A stretch of 64,000 nt of DNA, taken from contig JANQES010000127.1 of NCBI GenBank assembly GCA_028278205.1, positions 44,881 to 108,880 of the forward strand, given 5' to 3'. Below, piece after piece: positions 28,400 through 36,982 of the stretch. A program made the position numbers and the translations under genes. Each line of letters begins with the position of its first letter. The first letter of the stretch is position 1. The stretch comes from Rhodothermales bacterium. Lineage in GTDB: Bacteria > Bacteroidota > Rhodothermia > Rhodothermales > Bin80. Below the pieces are notes generated by a model. That model saw nothing but the letters and a program-made list of their open reading frames with translations, was not told the DNA's origin and made no database searches.

Positions 28400-29466
28400 A
28401 CCGACAACGCGCTTTCGTAGTTGCCGGGGTGGTAGGCGGCCTGCTTGGCTTGCTGGCTGCTCAGGGGTGTGCGCGGGAGCCGGTGCGCACGCCCGCCGAG
28501 CAGTTGCAGGCTGCCGGCATAGAGGCCGGGCAGTTGCTCTCGATGGCGCGTCAGGCCACTAATGCAGGCCAGTACGCGGTGGCGCTTGAGATCGTTGACA
28601 GCCTCGTCAGCGTGGCGCCCGGTCTCGCTGAGGCGCACAACCAACGGGGGCACGTCTTGATGCAACTCTATCAACTCGAAGCCGCCGAAGAAGCCTTTGC
28701 GCAGGCCGTCACGCTCGATCCGTACCACCGGGGCGCCTGGTATCAGCGGGGGCACGTCGCCTTCGAGCAGGGGCAGTATCGCGAGGCAATACGCCGGTAT
28801 CAGCAGCAGCGAGAAAAGATCGAATCATCCCCCGAAAAGTTACGCGAGTATCACCGGCAAACGGACGCGACGGCGCTGCCGCAGACGTGGTTGCAGATCG
28901 GGCGTGCCTACGAGTTGCTGCAACGGCAGGACAGCGCGCGATGGGCCTACGAAAAGGTGCTCGCGCTCGATACGACCCATGCCCAGGCGAGGGCCTGGAT
29001 AGCCGGTTTGTACGACGAAGAGGGGCACCTGGAAGAGGCGCTCGCGCACATGCGCCGGGCCTGGCAGTATGGGAATGAAAACCCGGAGTTCGCGTACCAG
29101 CTAGGCACGCTGCTGTTTAAAAACGGAGACCTTCAGGAGGCGTTGCCGCTGTTTGAATACTCTGTGACGGCGCAACCCTGGCATGCCGGTGCTCATTACA
29201 ACCTCGGTCGTACGCTCATGGCACTGGGCCGAGCGGAGGAAGGACAGCAACACCTTGCCCTCACCGATCAATTGCAGGATCTCGATCAGGAGATCGATCA
29301 GGCGCGTGCCGCCGCCGCTCGTTTTCCGAACGATCCGGCCCGATGGCGTGCCGTGGCCGAATGGCTCGGACGCGCCGGACGCCGGGCCGAGCAGCAGCAG
29401 GCGCTGGCCGTCGCCCGTGCCGTCGCGCAGAACGCCCCAGAGCCCACGCAGCCCGCCGATCAATGA
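28396..29466 (+). CDS. TPR lipoprotein, cassette 2
   Basis: The 356-residue protein overlaps the preceding propeller gene by four bases. It has a signal peptide (VVAGVVGGLLGLLAAQGC, lipobox AAQGC, Cys 25) and about eight TPR units, including EEAFAQAVTLDPYHRGAWYQ, WAYEKVLALDTTHAQARAW and LFEYSVTAQPWHAGAHYNLG. It is shorter than its two counterparts: after the WHAGAHYNLG motif shared by all three it has only an Ala-rich region in place of the final repeats. The overlap with the propeller gene is the strongest evidence that the pair is functional. No enzymatic residues are apparent. Confidence 0.88.
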   Translation: MNRQRAFVVAGVVGGLLGLLAAQGCAREPVRTPAEQLQAAGIEAGQLLSMARQATNAGQYAVALEIVDSLVSVAPGLAEAHNQRGHVLMQLYQLEAAEEAFAQAVTLDPYHRGAWYQRGHVAFEQGQYREAIRRYQQQREKIESSPEKLREYHRQTDATALPQTWLQIGRAYELLQRQDSARWAYEKVLALDTTHAQARAWIAGLYDEEGHLEEALAHMRRAWQYGNENPEFAYQLGTLLFKNGDLQEALPLFEYSVTAQPWHAGAHYNLGRTLMALGRAEEGQQHLALTDQLQDLDQEIDQARAAAARFPNDPARWRAVAEWLGRAGRRAEQQQALAVARAVAQNAPEPTQPADQ

Positions 29467-29549
29467 CCCGGAACGTTAATGAAGGCTGATCGCCACATAA
29501 TCCCCATGCGTGCATCTGGACGTTATCGATCATGGGCATCGATGGCAGA

Positions 29550-29845
29550 CACACCCCGCCTCGCTACGCTCGGCACCCCTCTCAAGAGGGGAATTTTCTA
29601 CGTTTCGGCACGCAACAGCCTGAAATCCCCTCTTGCGAGGGGGCATGAGCCATCCCGTATTTTAGAGCCCCGTAGGGGCGATCTGTTTGTAGAACCTAAC
29701 CCTTTCCTAAAAATGAGCCCCGTAGGGGTGACCTGTTCAAAGCCGATGCAGCAGATTTTTTTGAACAGGCCGCTCCTACGGAGCTTGTTGTTTTTTAAAA
29801 GTGTTGCGCTACAAACAGGACGCCCCTACGGGGCTGCAAAAATCG
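29550..29845. repeat. Composite dispersed repeats, including 142-bp GCCCCGTAGGGG copy 1
   Basis: The 381-base gap between cassettes 2 and 3 holds no gene. 29550-29645 is a copy of the CACCCCGCC/CCCCTCTCAAGAGG element seen at 25017. 29645-29786 is a 142-base repeat that matches 63752-63893 over its full length with about ten differences. It contains two GAGCCCCGTAGGGG palindromes and the stem TTGAACAGG/CCTGTTCAA. A closing CGCCCCTACGGGGC at 29820 pairs with its start. Confidence 0.85.
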
Positions 29846-29847
29846 GG

Positions 29848-31656
29848 ATGATTGATGGGGGTGTGTTATGCGGCCTTCGACAAAGCAACTTTGCTGCGAA
29901 CGTAACAACCCTGCGCTGGTGGGCAATACTCTGCCTACTCGTTACCCTGGCTGCGTGCGCGTCTCCGGATGAACCCGTGTCGGTACGCGACGATGCGGCT
30001 TCGGTCGATACCGTCGCGGTGCCGGGGTTGGCTTTCAGCGATGTGACCGAACAGGCCGGCCTCGACGGTTTCCGTCACGTCACCGGCGCTTTTGGCAATC
30101 GTTGGTTTCCGGAGTCGATGGGTTCCGGCGGCGGCTTCGTCGATTATGACGGCGATGGATGGGAGGACGTCCTTCTGGTAGGCGGCGGCACCTGGCCGGA
30201 GCATTCCGGTCGAAGGGAAGAGCCGGTCGATGCGCTGCGGCTCTATCGCAACGAAGGCGGCGTCTTCAAAGACGTGACGGCGGATGTCGGGCTGGCGGGA
30301 ATTCGGGCCTACAGCATCGGCGTCACGGCGGCGGACTACGACAACGACGGCGATCAGGATCTTTATCTGACGACGCTCGGCGAAAACCTGCTTTTCCGCA
30401 ACGATGCTGGATCCTTCACCGAAGTAGGACGACAGGCCGGCGTCGCCGGAGACGCACTCTGGAGCACCTCGGCTATTTTCTTCGATGCCGACCGCGACGG
30501 CCACGTCGACCTCTACGTGGGCAGCTACGTCGACTGGTCGCCCGATAACGATCTCGTGTGTGTGCTCGAAGGGAAGATCCGCAGTTACTGCACGCCCGAA
30601 TTGTACGTGGGCATCCCGGCGCGTTTCTATCATAACAACGGCGACGGCACCTTCAGCGACTGGACGGAACAGGCGGGCTTCCTGCCGGCGCCCGGCAAGA
30701 CCCTCGGCGTGGCCGAGTACGACGTCAACCGCGACGGCTGGTCGGATCTGTTCGTCGCCAGCGACACGCAGCGCGATTTGTATTACGTCAACAACGGCGA
30801 CGGCACCTTCAGAGAGCAGGGCGCCCTCAGCGGGATGGCCTACGACGAGAACGGCAAAGCCCGCGCCGGCATGGGCATCGACGTCGGCGTCGTCGATGAG
30901 ACCGGCGAGCCGACCCTCTTCGTGGGCAACTTCTCGAAGGAGATGATCGCCGTCTTCCGGCATGACGGCAGGGGGTTTTTCATCGACCGGGCCGCTATCG
31001 CCAAGATCGGCCAGCCCAGCCTGGTGACGCTCACCTTCGGCCTGTTCCTCTTCGACGTAGACCTCGACGGCGACCTCGACCTGTTTGCGGCCAACGGCCA
31101 CGTCCAACCTGAAATCGAGCAGACGCAGGAAGGCATCGGGTACGCCGAGGCGCCGCACCTTTTCATCAATCAAGGAAACGGAATTTTTGAGGATGTGGCG
31201 CCTGCTCTGGCCGGGGTGATGGCGCAGCCCGTCGTCGGGCGCGGCGCCGCCTACGCAGACTACGACCGCGACGGCGACCTCGATGTGCTCATCACCGAGA
31301 ATGGCGGGCCGGCGCACCTCCTGCGCAACGATCAGCAGACAGGCCGCGCGCTGCGGGTGTGCCTGGAAGGACGAACCAGCAACCGCGACGGCCTCTCGGC
31401 GCGCCTCGTCGCCCGCGTCGGGGAGCAGCGGATGGAGCGGTTCGCCCGCACGGGCTCGAGTTTTCTGGCGGTTTCGGAGAAAGAGGTCACGTTCGGCCTG
31501 GGCGGGGCAGACCGTATCGATTCGTTAACCGTCTACTGGCCGAGCGGTCAGATCGACCGGCACGCCGGGCTGGATGCCGCTGAGGTGGTGGTCATTGAAG
31601 GTGAGGAAACGCCTGTCATCGAATCGCTCGCCCATCGCAACGCACAGAACCCCTAA
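29848..31656 (+). CDS. FG-GAP/ASPIC-UnbV (CRTAC1-like) lipoprotein, cassette 3
   Basis: The 602-residue third paralog has a lipobox in LVTLAAC (Cys 37). The mature start LAFSDVTEQAGLDGFRHVTG is almost the same as in cassette 2. Propeller blades have DYDGDGWEDVLLVG, DNDGDQDLYLTT and DADRDGHVDLYVGS calcium loops. The C-terminal ASPIC/UnbV domain includes RVCLEGRTSNRDGLSARLV and FGLGGADRIDSLTVYWPSG. The frame is open 123 codons further upstream, but those translate the dispersed repeats, so the ATG at 29848, just after the last palindrome, is chosen. The promoter must then lie within or before repeat DNA. Confidence 0.9.
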   Translation: MIDGGVLCGLRQSNFAANVTTLRWWAILCLLVTLAACASPDEPVSVRDDAASVDTVAVPGLAFSDVTEQAGLDGFRHVTGAFGNRWFPESMGSGGGFVDYDGDGWEDVLLVGGGTWPEHSGRREEPVDALRLYRNEGGVFKDVTADVGLAGIRAYSIGVTAADYDNDGDQDLYLTTLGENLLFRNDAGSFTEVGRQAGVAGDALWSTSAIFFDADRDGHVDLYVGSYVDWSPDNDLVCVLEGKIRSYCTPELYVGIPARFYHNNGDGTFSDWTEQAGFLPAPGKTLGVAEYDVNRDGWSDLFVASDTQRDLYYVNNGDGTFREQGALSGMAYDENGKARAGMGIDVGVVDETGEPTLFVGNFSKEMIAVFRHDGRGFFIDRAAIAKIGQPSLVTLTFGLFLFDVDLDGDLDLFAANGHVQPEIEQTQEGIGYAEAPHLFINQGNGIFEDVAPALAGVMAQPVVGRGAAYADYDRDGDLDVLITENGGPAHLLRNDQQTGRALRVCLEGRTSNRDGLSARLVARVGEQRMERFARTGSSFLAVSEKEVTFGLGGADRIDSLTVYWPSGQIDRHAGLDAAEVVVIEGEETPVIESLAHRNAQNP

Positions 31657-31699
31657 CGCTGTGGGGATGATTATCTCAACGCTGCGAAATAGCTGCAAA

Positions 31700-31754
31700 A
31701 AGTACGTCCCGCTCGCCGAGCGGGACTGTCCCGTACGGCGTCCGGGACGTACTT
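31700..31754. repeat. GTCCCGCTCGCCGAGCGGGA hairpin element
   Basis: Outer arms AAGTACGTCCCG and CGGGACGTACTT (12 bases, perfect) enclose an inner CCCGCTCGCCGAGCGGG palindrome. This is a relative of the element at 14742. It lies between the propeller and TPR genes of cassette 3. Confidence 0.7.
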
Positions 31755-31801
31755 GCGGGGCCTCGTATCATCAAAGATCCGATATCAAACCTCGCAGGCT
31801 G

Positions 31802-33022
31802 GTGTTGCGCCTACTGGGATTGCTGATCGTGCTCGGCAGTCTTGCCGCATGCGGGCGCGCCGAGCCGGAGTCGCCGCCGGACGTCGATCAGCCGATGGGA
31901 CCTATCGTCCAGCGTATCCTTGAACTGGGTACCGAGGCGTTGCAACAGCATGAGTTCGAACGCGCCTTTGCCCTGGCCGACAGCGCCGCCGTGCGGGCGC
32001 CGGACCTCGCCGATGTTCCGTTTCTGCGCGGACGCATCTACGCCGAGCTAGGCCGCCTCGACGAGGCAGAAAAGGCCTACCGGCAGGCCCTGGCGATCCG
32101 CCCGTCCTACCCCGGCGGCTGGCACAACCTGGGCAATACCGCCTTCCGAAATCAGAAATACAGCGAAGCCATCGGGTATTACCGGCGCGAGTTCGCTGCC
32201 AATCCCGACCCTCGACCCTGGCGAGGGATCGGGCGAAGCTACTTCGAACTCGGCATACCGGACAGCGCGCGCCATGCCTACGAACGCGCCCTGGCTATCG
32301 ACAGCACCTTTGCGGAGGCGCACTTCGACCTGGCGCTGGTGCTCGATGACGGGGGGGATGCCGAGGGTGCCCTCTACAGGGCACGGCGCGCCCTCGCTCA
32401 TGATTCCGCCAATGCCGAATATCGCTATTACGTAGGCGTCTATCTGGTCAAGGTCGGTCGCCACGCCGAGGCGCTCGATCTCCTGGAGGCGGTCGTGGAG
32501 CAGTGGCCGTGGCATCAGGGCGCGCACTACAACATGGCACAGGCGTTTATGCGTCTCGGGCGCGTCGAAGACGCGCAGGCGTTTCAGGAACGCTCCGAGG
32601 AACTGCGCAGCTTACAGGCCCAGATCACCCACCACGAGAACACCGTCCGCGGGCAGCCTACCAACGAGTATGCCCACGCAGGCCTGGGCACGCTGCTGCG
32701 CCGCGCCGGGCGCTACAACGATGCCATGCATGCCTACCGGGTGGCGCTTTACCTGGCTCCCCAGAACCTGGAGTTCCGTCACAACATGGCGGTGTTGCAC
32801 CTGCTGCGGGGCGACACCACCGCCTCGATCCAGACGTTCGAGCAGATTGTGCAGGCCGACACGGCCAACGCGCCTGCCTGGCTGAACCTCGGCAGCCTCT
32901 ACGCCATGTCGGGCGAGTTGGAACAGGCGCGCAAGGCCTGGATCGCCACGCTTCGGATCGATCCGAACAACGACCTCGCGCGCCGCTCGCTGGCGAACCT
33001 GGGAGTGCGTGGCATTGAGTGA
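31802..33022 (+). CDS. TPR lipoprotein, cassette 3
   Basis: The roughly 406-residue protein has a lipobox in IVLGSLAAC and about ten TPRs (AYRQALAIRPSYPGGWHNLG, YERALAIDSTFAEAHFDLAL, WIATLRIDPNNDLARRSLAN). It is the third member of the TPR family, with the WHQGAHYNMAQAF motif aligned to WHYAAHYNLGQAL and WHAGAHYNLGRTL of the others. The start is uncertain: a GTG at 31802 gives a normal lipoprotein signal, whereas an ATG at 31667 would add 45 residues translated from the hairpin. The next gene downstream is a TonB receptor, separated by two repeat elements. Confidence 0.85.
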   Translation: MLRLLGLLIVLGSLAACGRAEPESPPDVDQPMGPIVQRILELGTEALQQHEFERAFALADSAAVRAPDLADVPFLRGRIYAELGRLDEAEKAYRQALAIRPSYPGGWHNLGNTAFRNQKYSEAIGYYRREFAANPDPRPWRGIGRSYFELGIPDSARHAYERALAIDSTFAEAHFDLALVLDDGGDAEGALYRARRALAHDSANAEYRYYVGVYLVKVGRHAEALDLLEAVVEQWPWHQGAHYNMAQAFMRLGRVEDAQAFQERSEELRSLQAQITHHENTVRGQPTNEYAHAGLGTLLRRAGRYNDAMHAYRVALYLAPQNLEFRHNMAVLHLLRGDTTASIQTFEQIVQADTANAPAWLNLGSLYAMSGELEQARKAWIATLRIDPNNDLARRSLANLGVRGIE

Positions 33023-33024
33023 GT

Positions 33025-33066
33025 GGGAGAAAGGGAGAGAGGGAGTTTTTTTGTCCTCCCTCCCTC
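33025..33066 (+). terminator. GGGAGAAAGGGAG-word hairpin with T-tract
   Basis: Purine-rich words (33025-33045) are followed by TTTTTTT and the complementary CTCCCTCCCTC (33056-33066). It begins two bases after the cassette 3 stop codon. It may act as a terminator. The same word builds the larger element at 60208. Confidence 0.5.
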
Positions 33067-33072
33067 TTTTTA

Positions 33073-33204
33073 GCTCGTTCCCACGGTCTCCGTGGGAATG
33101 CAGAACCGGACGCTCCTGCGTCCGAGAATCGATGCAGGAGCGTCTGGAAGGGCGACGCAGGAGCGTCGCGGTCTACACTCCCACGGAGGACCGTGGGAGC
33201 GAGT
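33073..33204. repeat. CGTTCCCACGGTCTCCGTGGGAA REP-like element
   Basis: Left part 33073-33103 contains a TCCCACGGTCTCCGTGGGA stem, and right part 33178-33204 its partner CTCCCACGGAGGACCGTGGG. Between them CGGACGCTCCTGCGTCCG and AGGAGCGTC occur as two inverted copies. This type (cgctcctgcgtc between ttcccacg arms) is a GC-rich repeat I recall from many unrelated bacterial genomes. Confidence 0.75.
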
Positions 33205-33222
33205 AGGAATTAATAGGGAAAA

Positions 33223-33340
33223 GGCAAAATGGCAAACGGCAAAATCCCAAATCGCAAATCCCAAACGGCAGGTCGAGGCTTCCTGGCCGACTTGCCCATT
33301 TGCCCTTTGCCCTTTGCCCATTTGCCCATTTGCCTTTTGC
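33223..33340. repeat. TTTGCCC-word inverted repeat over the start of a receptor gene
   Basis: The left arm (33223-33270) is GGCAAAAT/GGCAAACG/CGCAAATC words, and the right arm (33292-33340) is seven TTTGCCC/TTTGCCT words. The ATG of the downstream TonB receptor (33229) lies in the left arm, and the right arm encodes the hydrophobic part of its signal peptide. The mRNA could fold the start codon into a long stem. Confidence 0.85.
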
Positions 33341-35559
33341 TCATTTGCATCATTCTGACCGCGGGGCAGGCGAGGGCGCAATCCGCTACGCTGCGCGGGT
33401 TCGTCACGGCGTCGTCGGATGGGGAGGCGTTGCAAGGCGTCAACGTGACGCTCGATAATATGAGCGGGGTGCTCAAAGGCGCGGCGTCTAATGGCGATGG
33501 CTTTTTTCTGATCTCTCGGGTGTCGCCGGGGCGCTATCAACTCCGGGCTTCTTTTATCGGATTTGCCACCTACGTCGATACGCTCGACATCGAAGCCAAC
33601 GACCGGCTCCTGGTCAACATCGTGCTTCGGGATGATGCGCTCGAAATGGATGCGATTTCGGTAGAGGCTGAGCGCGAGAGCGGGGCGGCCCGCGTGACCG
33701 CCGGGCAGCAAACCATCCAGCCCCGCGACATCGAATTGATCCCCTCGCCGGATGTCTCGGGCGATCTGGTTTCCTATCTGTCCACCATCCCCAGCGTCGT
33801 GTTGATGGGCGACCGGGGCGGGCAGGTCTTCATCCGAGGTGGCGAACCCACGCAAAACCTCACCCTGCTCGACGGGATCGAGATCTACCAGCCGTTCCAC
33901 GTCCTCGGCTTCTATTCGGCATTTTCTTCCGAGATCATCAGCCGGGCCGACGTTTATGCAGGCGGGTTCGGCAATGAGTTTTCGGGGCGGATTTCCTCGG
34001 TCATCGATGTGCATAGCCGCAATGGAAACAAGCGCCGTTTCAGCGCCTCCGGGGCGTTGTCGCCCTTTACCAATGCGGGCCACATAGAAGGCCCGTTGAT
34101 CAAGAATCACATCTCCTTCCTGGGCGCCGCGCGCTATTCGACGCTCGACCAGTTTGCCAGCCGCTACGTCGATGCGCCGCTGCCCTACGTCTTCGACGAC
34201 GTCTTCGGGAAAATACACATCCGCCTCGGAGGCAACCAGCAGGTCTCTGTAACCGCGCTGAAAACGTTCGATCGGGGCACGCTGACGCCCACCGACGACG
34301 TCTTTCGTCGAAACGATGAGGTTAGCTGGCGCAACACGGCCGTCGGCTTTCGCTATCTGGCCACGCCGCGCAGGCTGCCCATCCTGGGCGAACTCCTCGT
34401 CTCGGTCTCGCGCCTGGAAAGCGACTTCGGTCCCCGCGACGAACCCACCCGAACCTCCGACCTCGAACTGGTCAACATCGCCGTCAATATGACCAACTTC
34501 GGGCAGAATTTGGAATTCAAATGGGGTTTCTTCTTGCGCACGCCGGAGACCACGACCGAGTTAGGCGGCTTGTTTCAAAGCCTCAATATTGGCCGGGGCG
34601 CACCGACGAACGTGGGGGCGTATCTGGAGCCGGACATCTATCTGGGAAACGGCTTGTATGTGCGTCCCGGCCTGACCGTGCAGACCATGGGCAACACCGG
34701 CGATTACTTCGAGCCCCGGCTGCGGCTGCGCCTCGAACGCGGCATCCATCACTGGAGCGCCGCCGCAGGCATCTATCGCCAGGTGACCGTCGGATTGAGT
34801 GATCGGCGGGATGCCACGAGCATTTTTACGGCCTGGGCGCAAACGCCCTCGAACGACGCGATGCGTTCGATGCACGCGCTGCTGGGCTACCGGGTGGAGC
34901 CGTTCTCCTGGCTTGAGTTCTCGGTGGAGGGCTTCTACAAGAACATGGATAACATCTTCATCGGCGAGTGGACCGCCTTTCCCAGCTTCACGACGCGGTT
35001 GCAGGAAGCCCACGGCGATGCCGTCGGCTTTGACGTTCGCCTGGAGATGCGCCGTCCCCGGTTTTATGGATTCATCAACTACGGCTACTCGTCCACCCGC
35101 TACGAGATCGACCCGGAGAGCCCCGCCATCGTCAATCCGGGACGCTTCCGCCCGCCGCATGACCGGCGTCATCAGATCAACCTCCTGGCGGCAACGAAAT
35201 TGTGGGGTTTCGATCTGAGCGCCCGGTGGCAGTTCGGCTCCGGCCTGCCTTACACGCGCATCGAGGGCTTCGACGGCTTCATCCTGATGGACAGCGCCGT
35301 CAACGTTCGCGACATTCGCGGATTTCCCCGTGTCATCTACGAGAGCATCCCGTATCAGGCCGTTTTGCCCGCCTATCACCGGCTCGACATCACCGTCGAG
35401 CGGACGTTCCCACTGGCTCTTGGGTCGGAGATGACGGTGCAGGCGGGGGTGCTCAACGCCTATGACCGGACCAACCTTTTTTCGCTGGATTTGCTCACGG
35501 CACAGCGCACTGACCAGTTGCCCATCGTGCCCATCATCGGCCTGAAGGTTGGGTTTTGA
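33229..35559 (+). CDS. TonB-dependent receptor with CarboxypepD_reg domain
   Basis: The 776-residue outer-membrane receptor has an unusual signal peptide (LPICPLPFAHLPICLLLICI then ILTAGQARA) encoded by a word repeat. It is followed by a regulatory-like domain (about 50-135, LRGFVTASSDGEALQGVNVT), a plug (about 150-270, VFIRGGEPTQNLTLLDGIEI, ADVYAGGFGNEFSGRISSVI) and a barrel ending PIIGLKVGF. It is of the smaller receptor class that in Bacteroidota is followed by a DUF4249 lipoprotein, as seen here ten bases downstream. The ligand is unknown. Translation could also begin at a TTG at 33292 inside the right arm, leaving a shorter signal. Confidence 0.9.
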   Translation: MANGKIPNRKSQTAGRGFLADLPICPLPFAHLPICLLLICIILTAGQARAQSATLRGFVTASSDGEALQGVNVTLDNMSGVLKGAASNGDGFFLISRVSPGRYQLRASFIGFATYVDTLDIEANDRLLVNIVLRDDALEMDAISVEAERESGAARVTAGQQTIQPRDIELIPSPDVSGDLVSYLSTIPSVVLMGDRGGQVFIRGGEPTQNLTLLDGIEIYQPFHVLGFYSAFSSEIISRADVYAGGFGNEFSGRISSVIDVHSRNGNKRRFSASGALSPFTNAGHIEGPLIKNHISFLGAARYSTLDQFASRYVDAPLPYVFDDVFGKIHIRLGGNQQVSVTALKTFDRGTLTPTDDVFRRNDEVSWRNTAVGFRYLATPRRLPILGELLVSVSRLESDFGPRDEPTRTSDLELVNIAVNMTNFGQNLEFKWGFFLRTPETTTELGGLFQSLNIGRGAPTNVGAYLEPDIYLGNGLYVRPGLTVQTMGNTGDYFEPRLRLRLERGIHHWSAAAGIYRQVTVGLSDRRDATSIFTAWAQTPSNDAMRSMHALLGYRVEPFSWLEFSVEGFYKNMDNIFIGEWTAFPSFTTRLQEAHGDAVGFDVRLEMRRPRFYGFINYGYSSTRYEIDPESPAIVNPGRFRPPHDRRHQINLLAATKLWGFDLSARWQFGSGLPYTRIEGFDGFILMDSAVNVRDIRGFPRVIYESIPYQAVLPAYHRLDITVERTFPLALGSEMTVQAGVLNAYDRTNLFSLDLLTAQRTDQLPIVPIIGLKVGF

Positions 35560-35568
35560 GGAAGTCGC

Positions 35569-36657
35569 ATGGATCGCACGCGCTACACAAATCAAACAGA
35601 ACTGGCCCCTACGCAACGCCGGGGGAAAGCAGCCCGATGGGTGCTCGTGCCGGTGTTGATACTCGGCGTTTTGACAGCCCTTACCGGCTGTGAAGAAAGT
35701 GTCGATCCCTTCGTCGGGACCGATATTCCGTTCACCATCTGGGGGTTCATGAACGCCGGGGCCGACACGCAATACGTGCGCGTTTTCCCCGTCGCCGATC
35801 AATTGATTCCGGACCCTGGCGCCGGCATCGACGCCCGCGTGTTCTCGACGAACCTGACCACGGGCGAGCGCCGCGAGTGGGCCTATGAGGCGGTGCAGTT
35901 CGATAGCCTTATTTCGGGGCATTTCTTTTGGTCGCCGTTTCGCGCCCAACATGAGCATCGCTACCGGCTGGAGGTTGTGCGGTCGGATGGGGAGACTTCG
36001 AGCGTGGAGGTGACGGTGCCCTCGGAAGTTGAGTTTGACATCCAGTTGGATCTGGGCAGCACCGAAATTCCGGTTGAAGTCCGGGGAGAGGTGCCTAATC
36101 TCGTCGGGTTGCGCGTGACGTACCACGCCGTCAATGTGCCTCCGATGCTGGCCTGGCCCGACGGCACCCCGATTGCCGGTGCGGTGCAACTGCCGGTTAC
36201 GATTGTCTACGACAACATCGCCGAGCCTGTTGATGGCGGCTGGCGTTTTGTGATCGATATGGCCAGAGACTATGAGGCGGTGCAGTCGGTCTACGGGCGC
36301 AACTGTTTGATTACGGTATCTGAAGAGAGCGCGCCGGACATCTGGCTGCGGGAGATGGAGTTCGCGGCGCTGGCGGCAGACTCCACGTGGGCGCCGCCGG
36401 GCGGCGTCTTCGATCCGAACGTCCTCGCGGTGCCGGGTACGTTTTCGAACGTAGACAACGGCTACGGCTTTTTCGGAGCCGGCCAGGGCATCAACCTGGA
36501 CTGGACGCCGAACGTTCGAACCAGTCTTGCCGCCGGGTTTAACTTCGAACAAAGGTGCCAGGGGCTGTTCCCGCGCAATGTGCCGGAATGTTGGAATCCG
36601 CCCGTGCCGTGTGTCGATGAAAGCCTGCGCGATCTCTGGCGGATCTGGTTGCGTTAG
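35569..36657 (+). CDS. DUF4249-like surface lipoprotein
   Basis: The 362-residue lipoprotein has lipobox LTALTGC (Cys near 42) after a basic N-region. The mature chain starts EESVDPFVGTDIPFTIWGFM and continues with Ig-like strands (RYRLEVVRSDGETSSVEVTV), matching in order and size the DUF4249 proteins that accompany small TonB receptors in Bacteroidota. The likely role is a substrate-binding lid partner for the receptor, by analogy with SusD. A GAGGAAG ribosome site lies five bases before the ATG. The C-terminus is Cys-containing (RCQGLFPRNVPECWNPPVPC), possibly disulfide-linked. The family assignment is from pattern, not from a search. Confidence 0.75.
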   Translation: MDRTRYTNQTELAPTQRRGKAARWVLVPVLILGVLTALTGCEESVDPFVGTDIPFTIWGFMNAGADTQYVRVFPVADQLIPDPGAGIDARVFSTNLTTGERREWAYEAVQFDSLISGHFFWSPFRAQHEHRYRLEVVRSDGETSSVEVTVPSEVEFDIQLDLGSTEIPVEVRGEVPNLVGLRVTYHAVNVPPMLAWPDGTPIAGAVQLPVTIVYDNIAEPVDGGWRFVIDMARDYEAVQSVYGRNCLITVSEESAPDIWLREMEFAALAADSTWAPPGGVFDPNVLAVPGTFSNVDNGYGFFGAGQGINLDWTPNVRTSLAAGFNFEQRCQGLFPRNVPECWNPPVPCVDESLRDLWRIWLR

Positions 36658-36691
36658 GGGTATTTTCTTGCGCAATTTTGCAGCGATGATG

Positions 36692-36721
36692 TTGATAATT
36701 TGATAAGGATGTCTATATTTG
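36692..36721 (+). promoter_or_regulatory. Bacteroidota-type promoter upstream of the HTCS gene
   Basis: TATATTTG (36714-36721) fits the Bacteroidota -7 consensus TAnnTTTG, with a TTG 19 bases upstream (36692-36694) in the place of the -33 box. It lies in the 325-base gap before the HTCS gene (36658-36982), in which no gene or repeat is visible. It would give a leader of about 260 bases. Confidence 0.5.
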
Positions 36722-36982
36722 CCAAAAAGAGGCCGGGATGCTATCTTCCCCCATCGCCACGTGCGTATTGCCCCTGGTGCATCTCCCCCACACTTCTCTG
36801 CGCTATTCGGCAAGAGGATAGGACGTAATGTTGGTCGTTGCCCCTGCATTTGCCCCTATAAGCATCGTATAAACAAGGGTTTGTTGCTAGTGTAGGAAGC
36901 TTCGTAAGGAGAGTCTGAGTCCGTCTCATCGTGGCCTATTTTCACAGTTATACCCTTTTAGTTCCACACCGATATCGGGCCG

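Noticed and set aside
29479..29847. A 123-codon extension of the cassette 3 propeller protein
   Set aside because: It consists of dispersed repeats also found at 25017 and 63752, and the lipoprotein signal lies after it.
34561..36849. A 762-codon open frame on the minus strand opposite the receptor and DUF4249-like genes
   Set aside because: It is antisense to two convincing genes, has no recognisable domain, and long antisense frames are expected in GC-rich DNA. The same applies to 47196-49304 and 2747-4192 on the minus strand.
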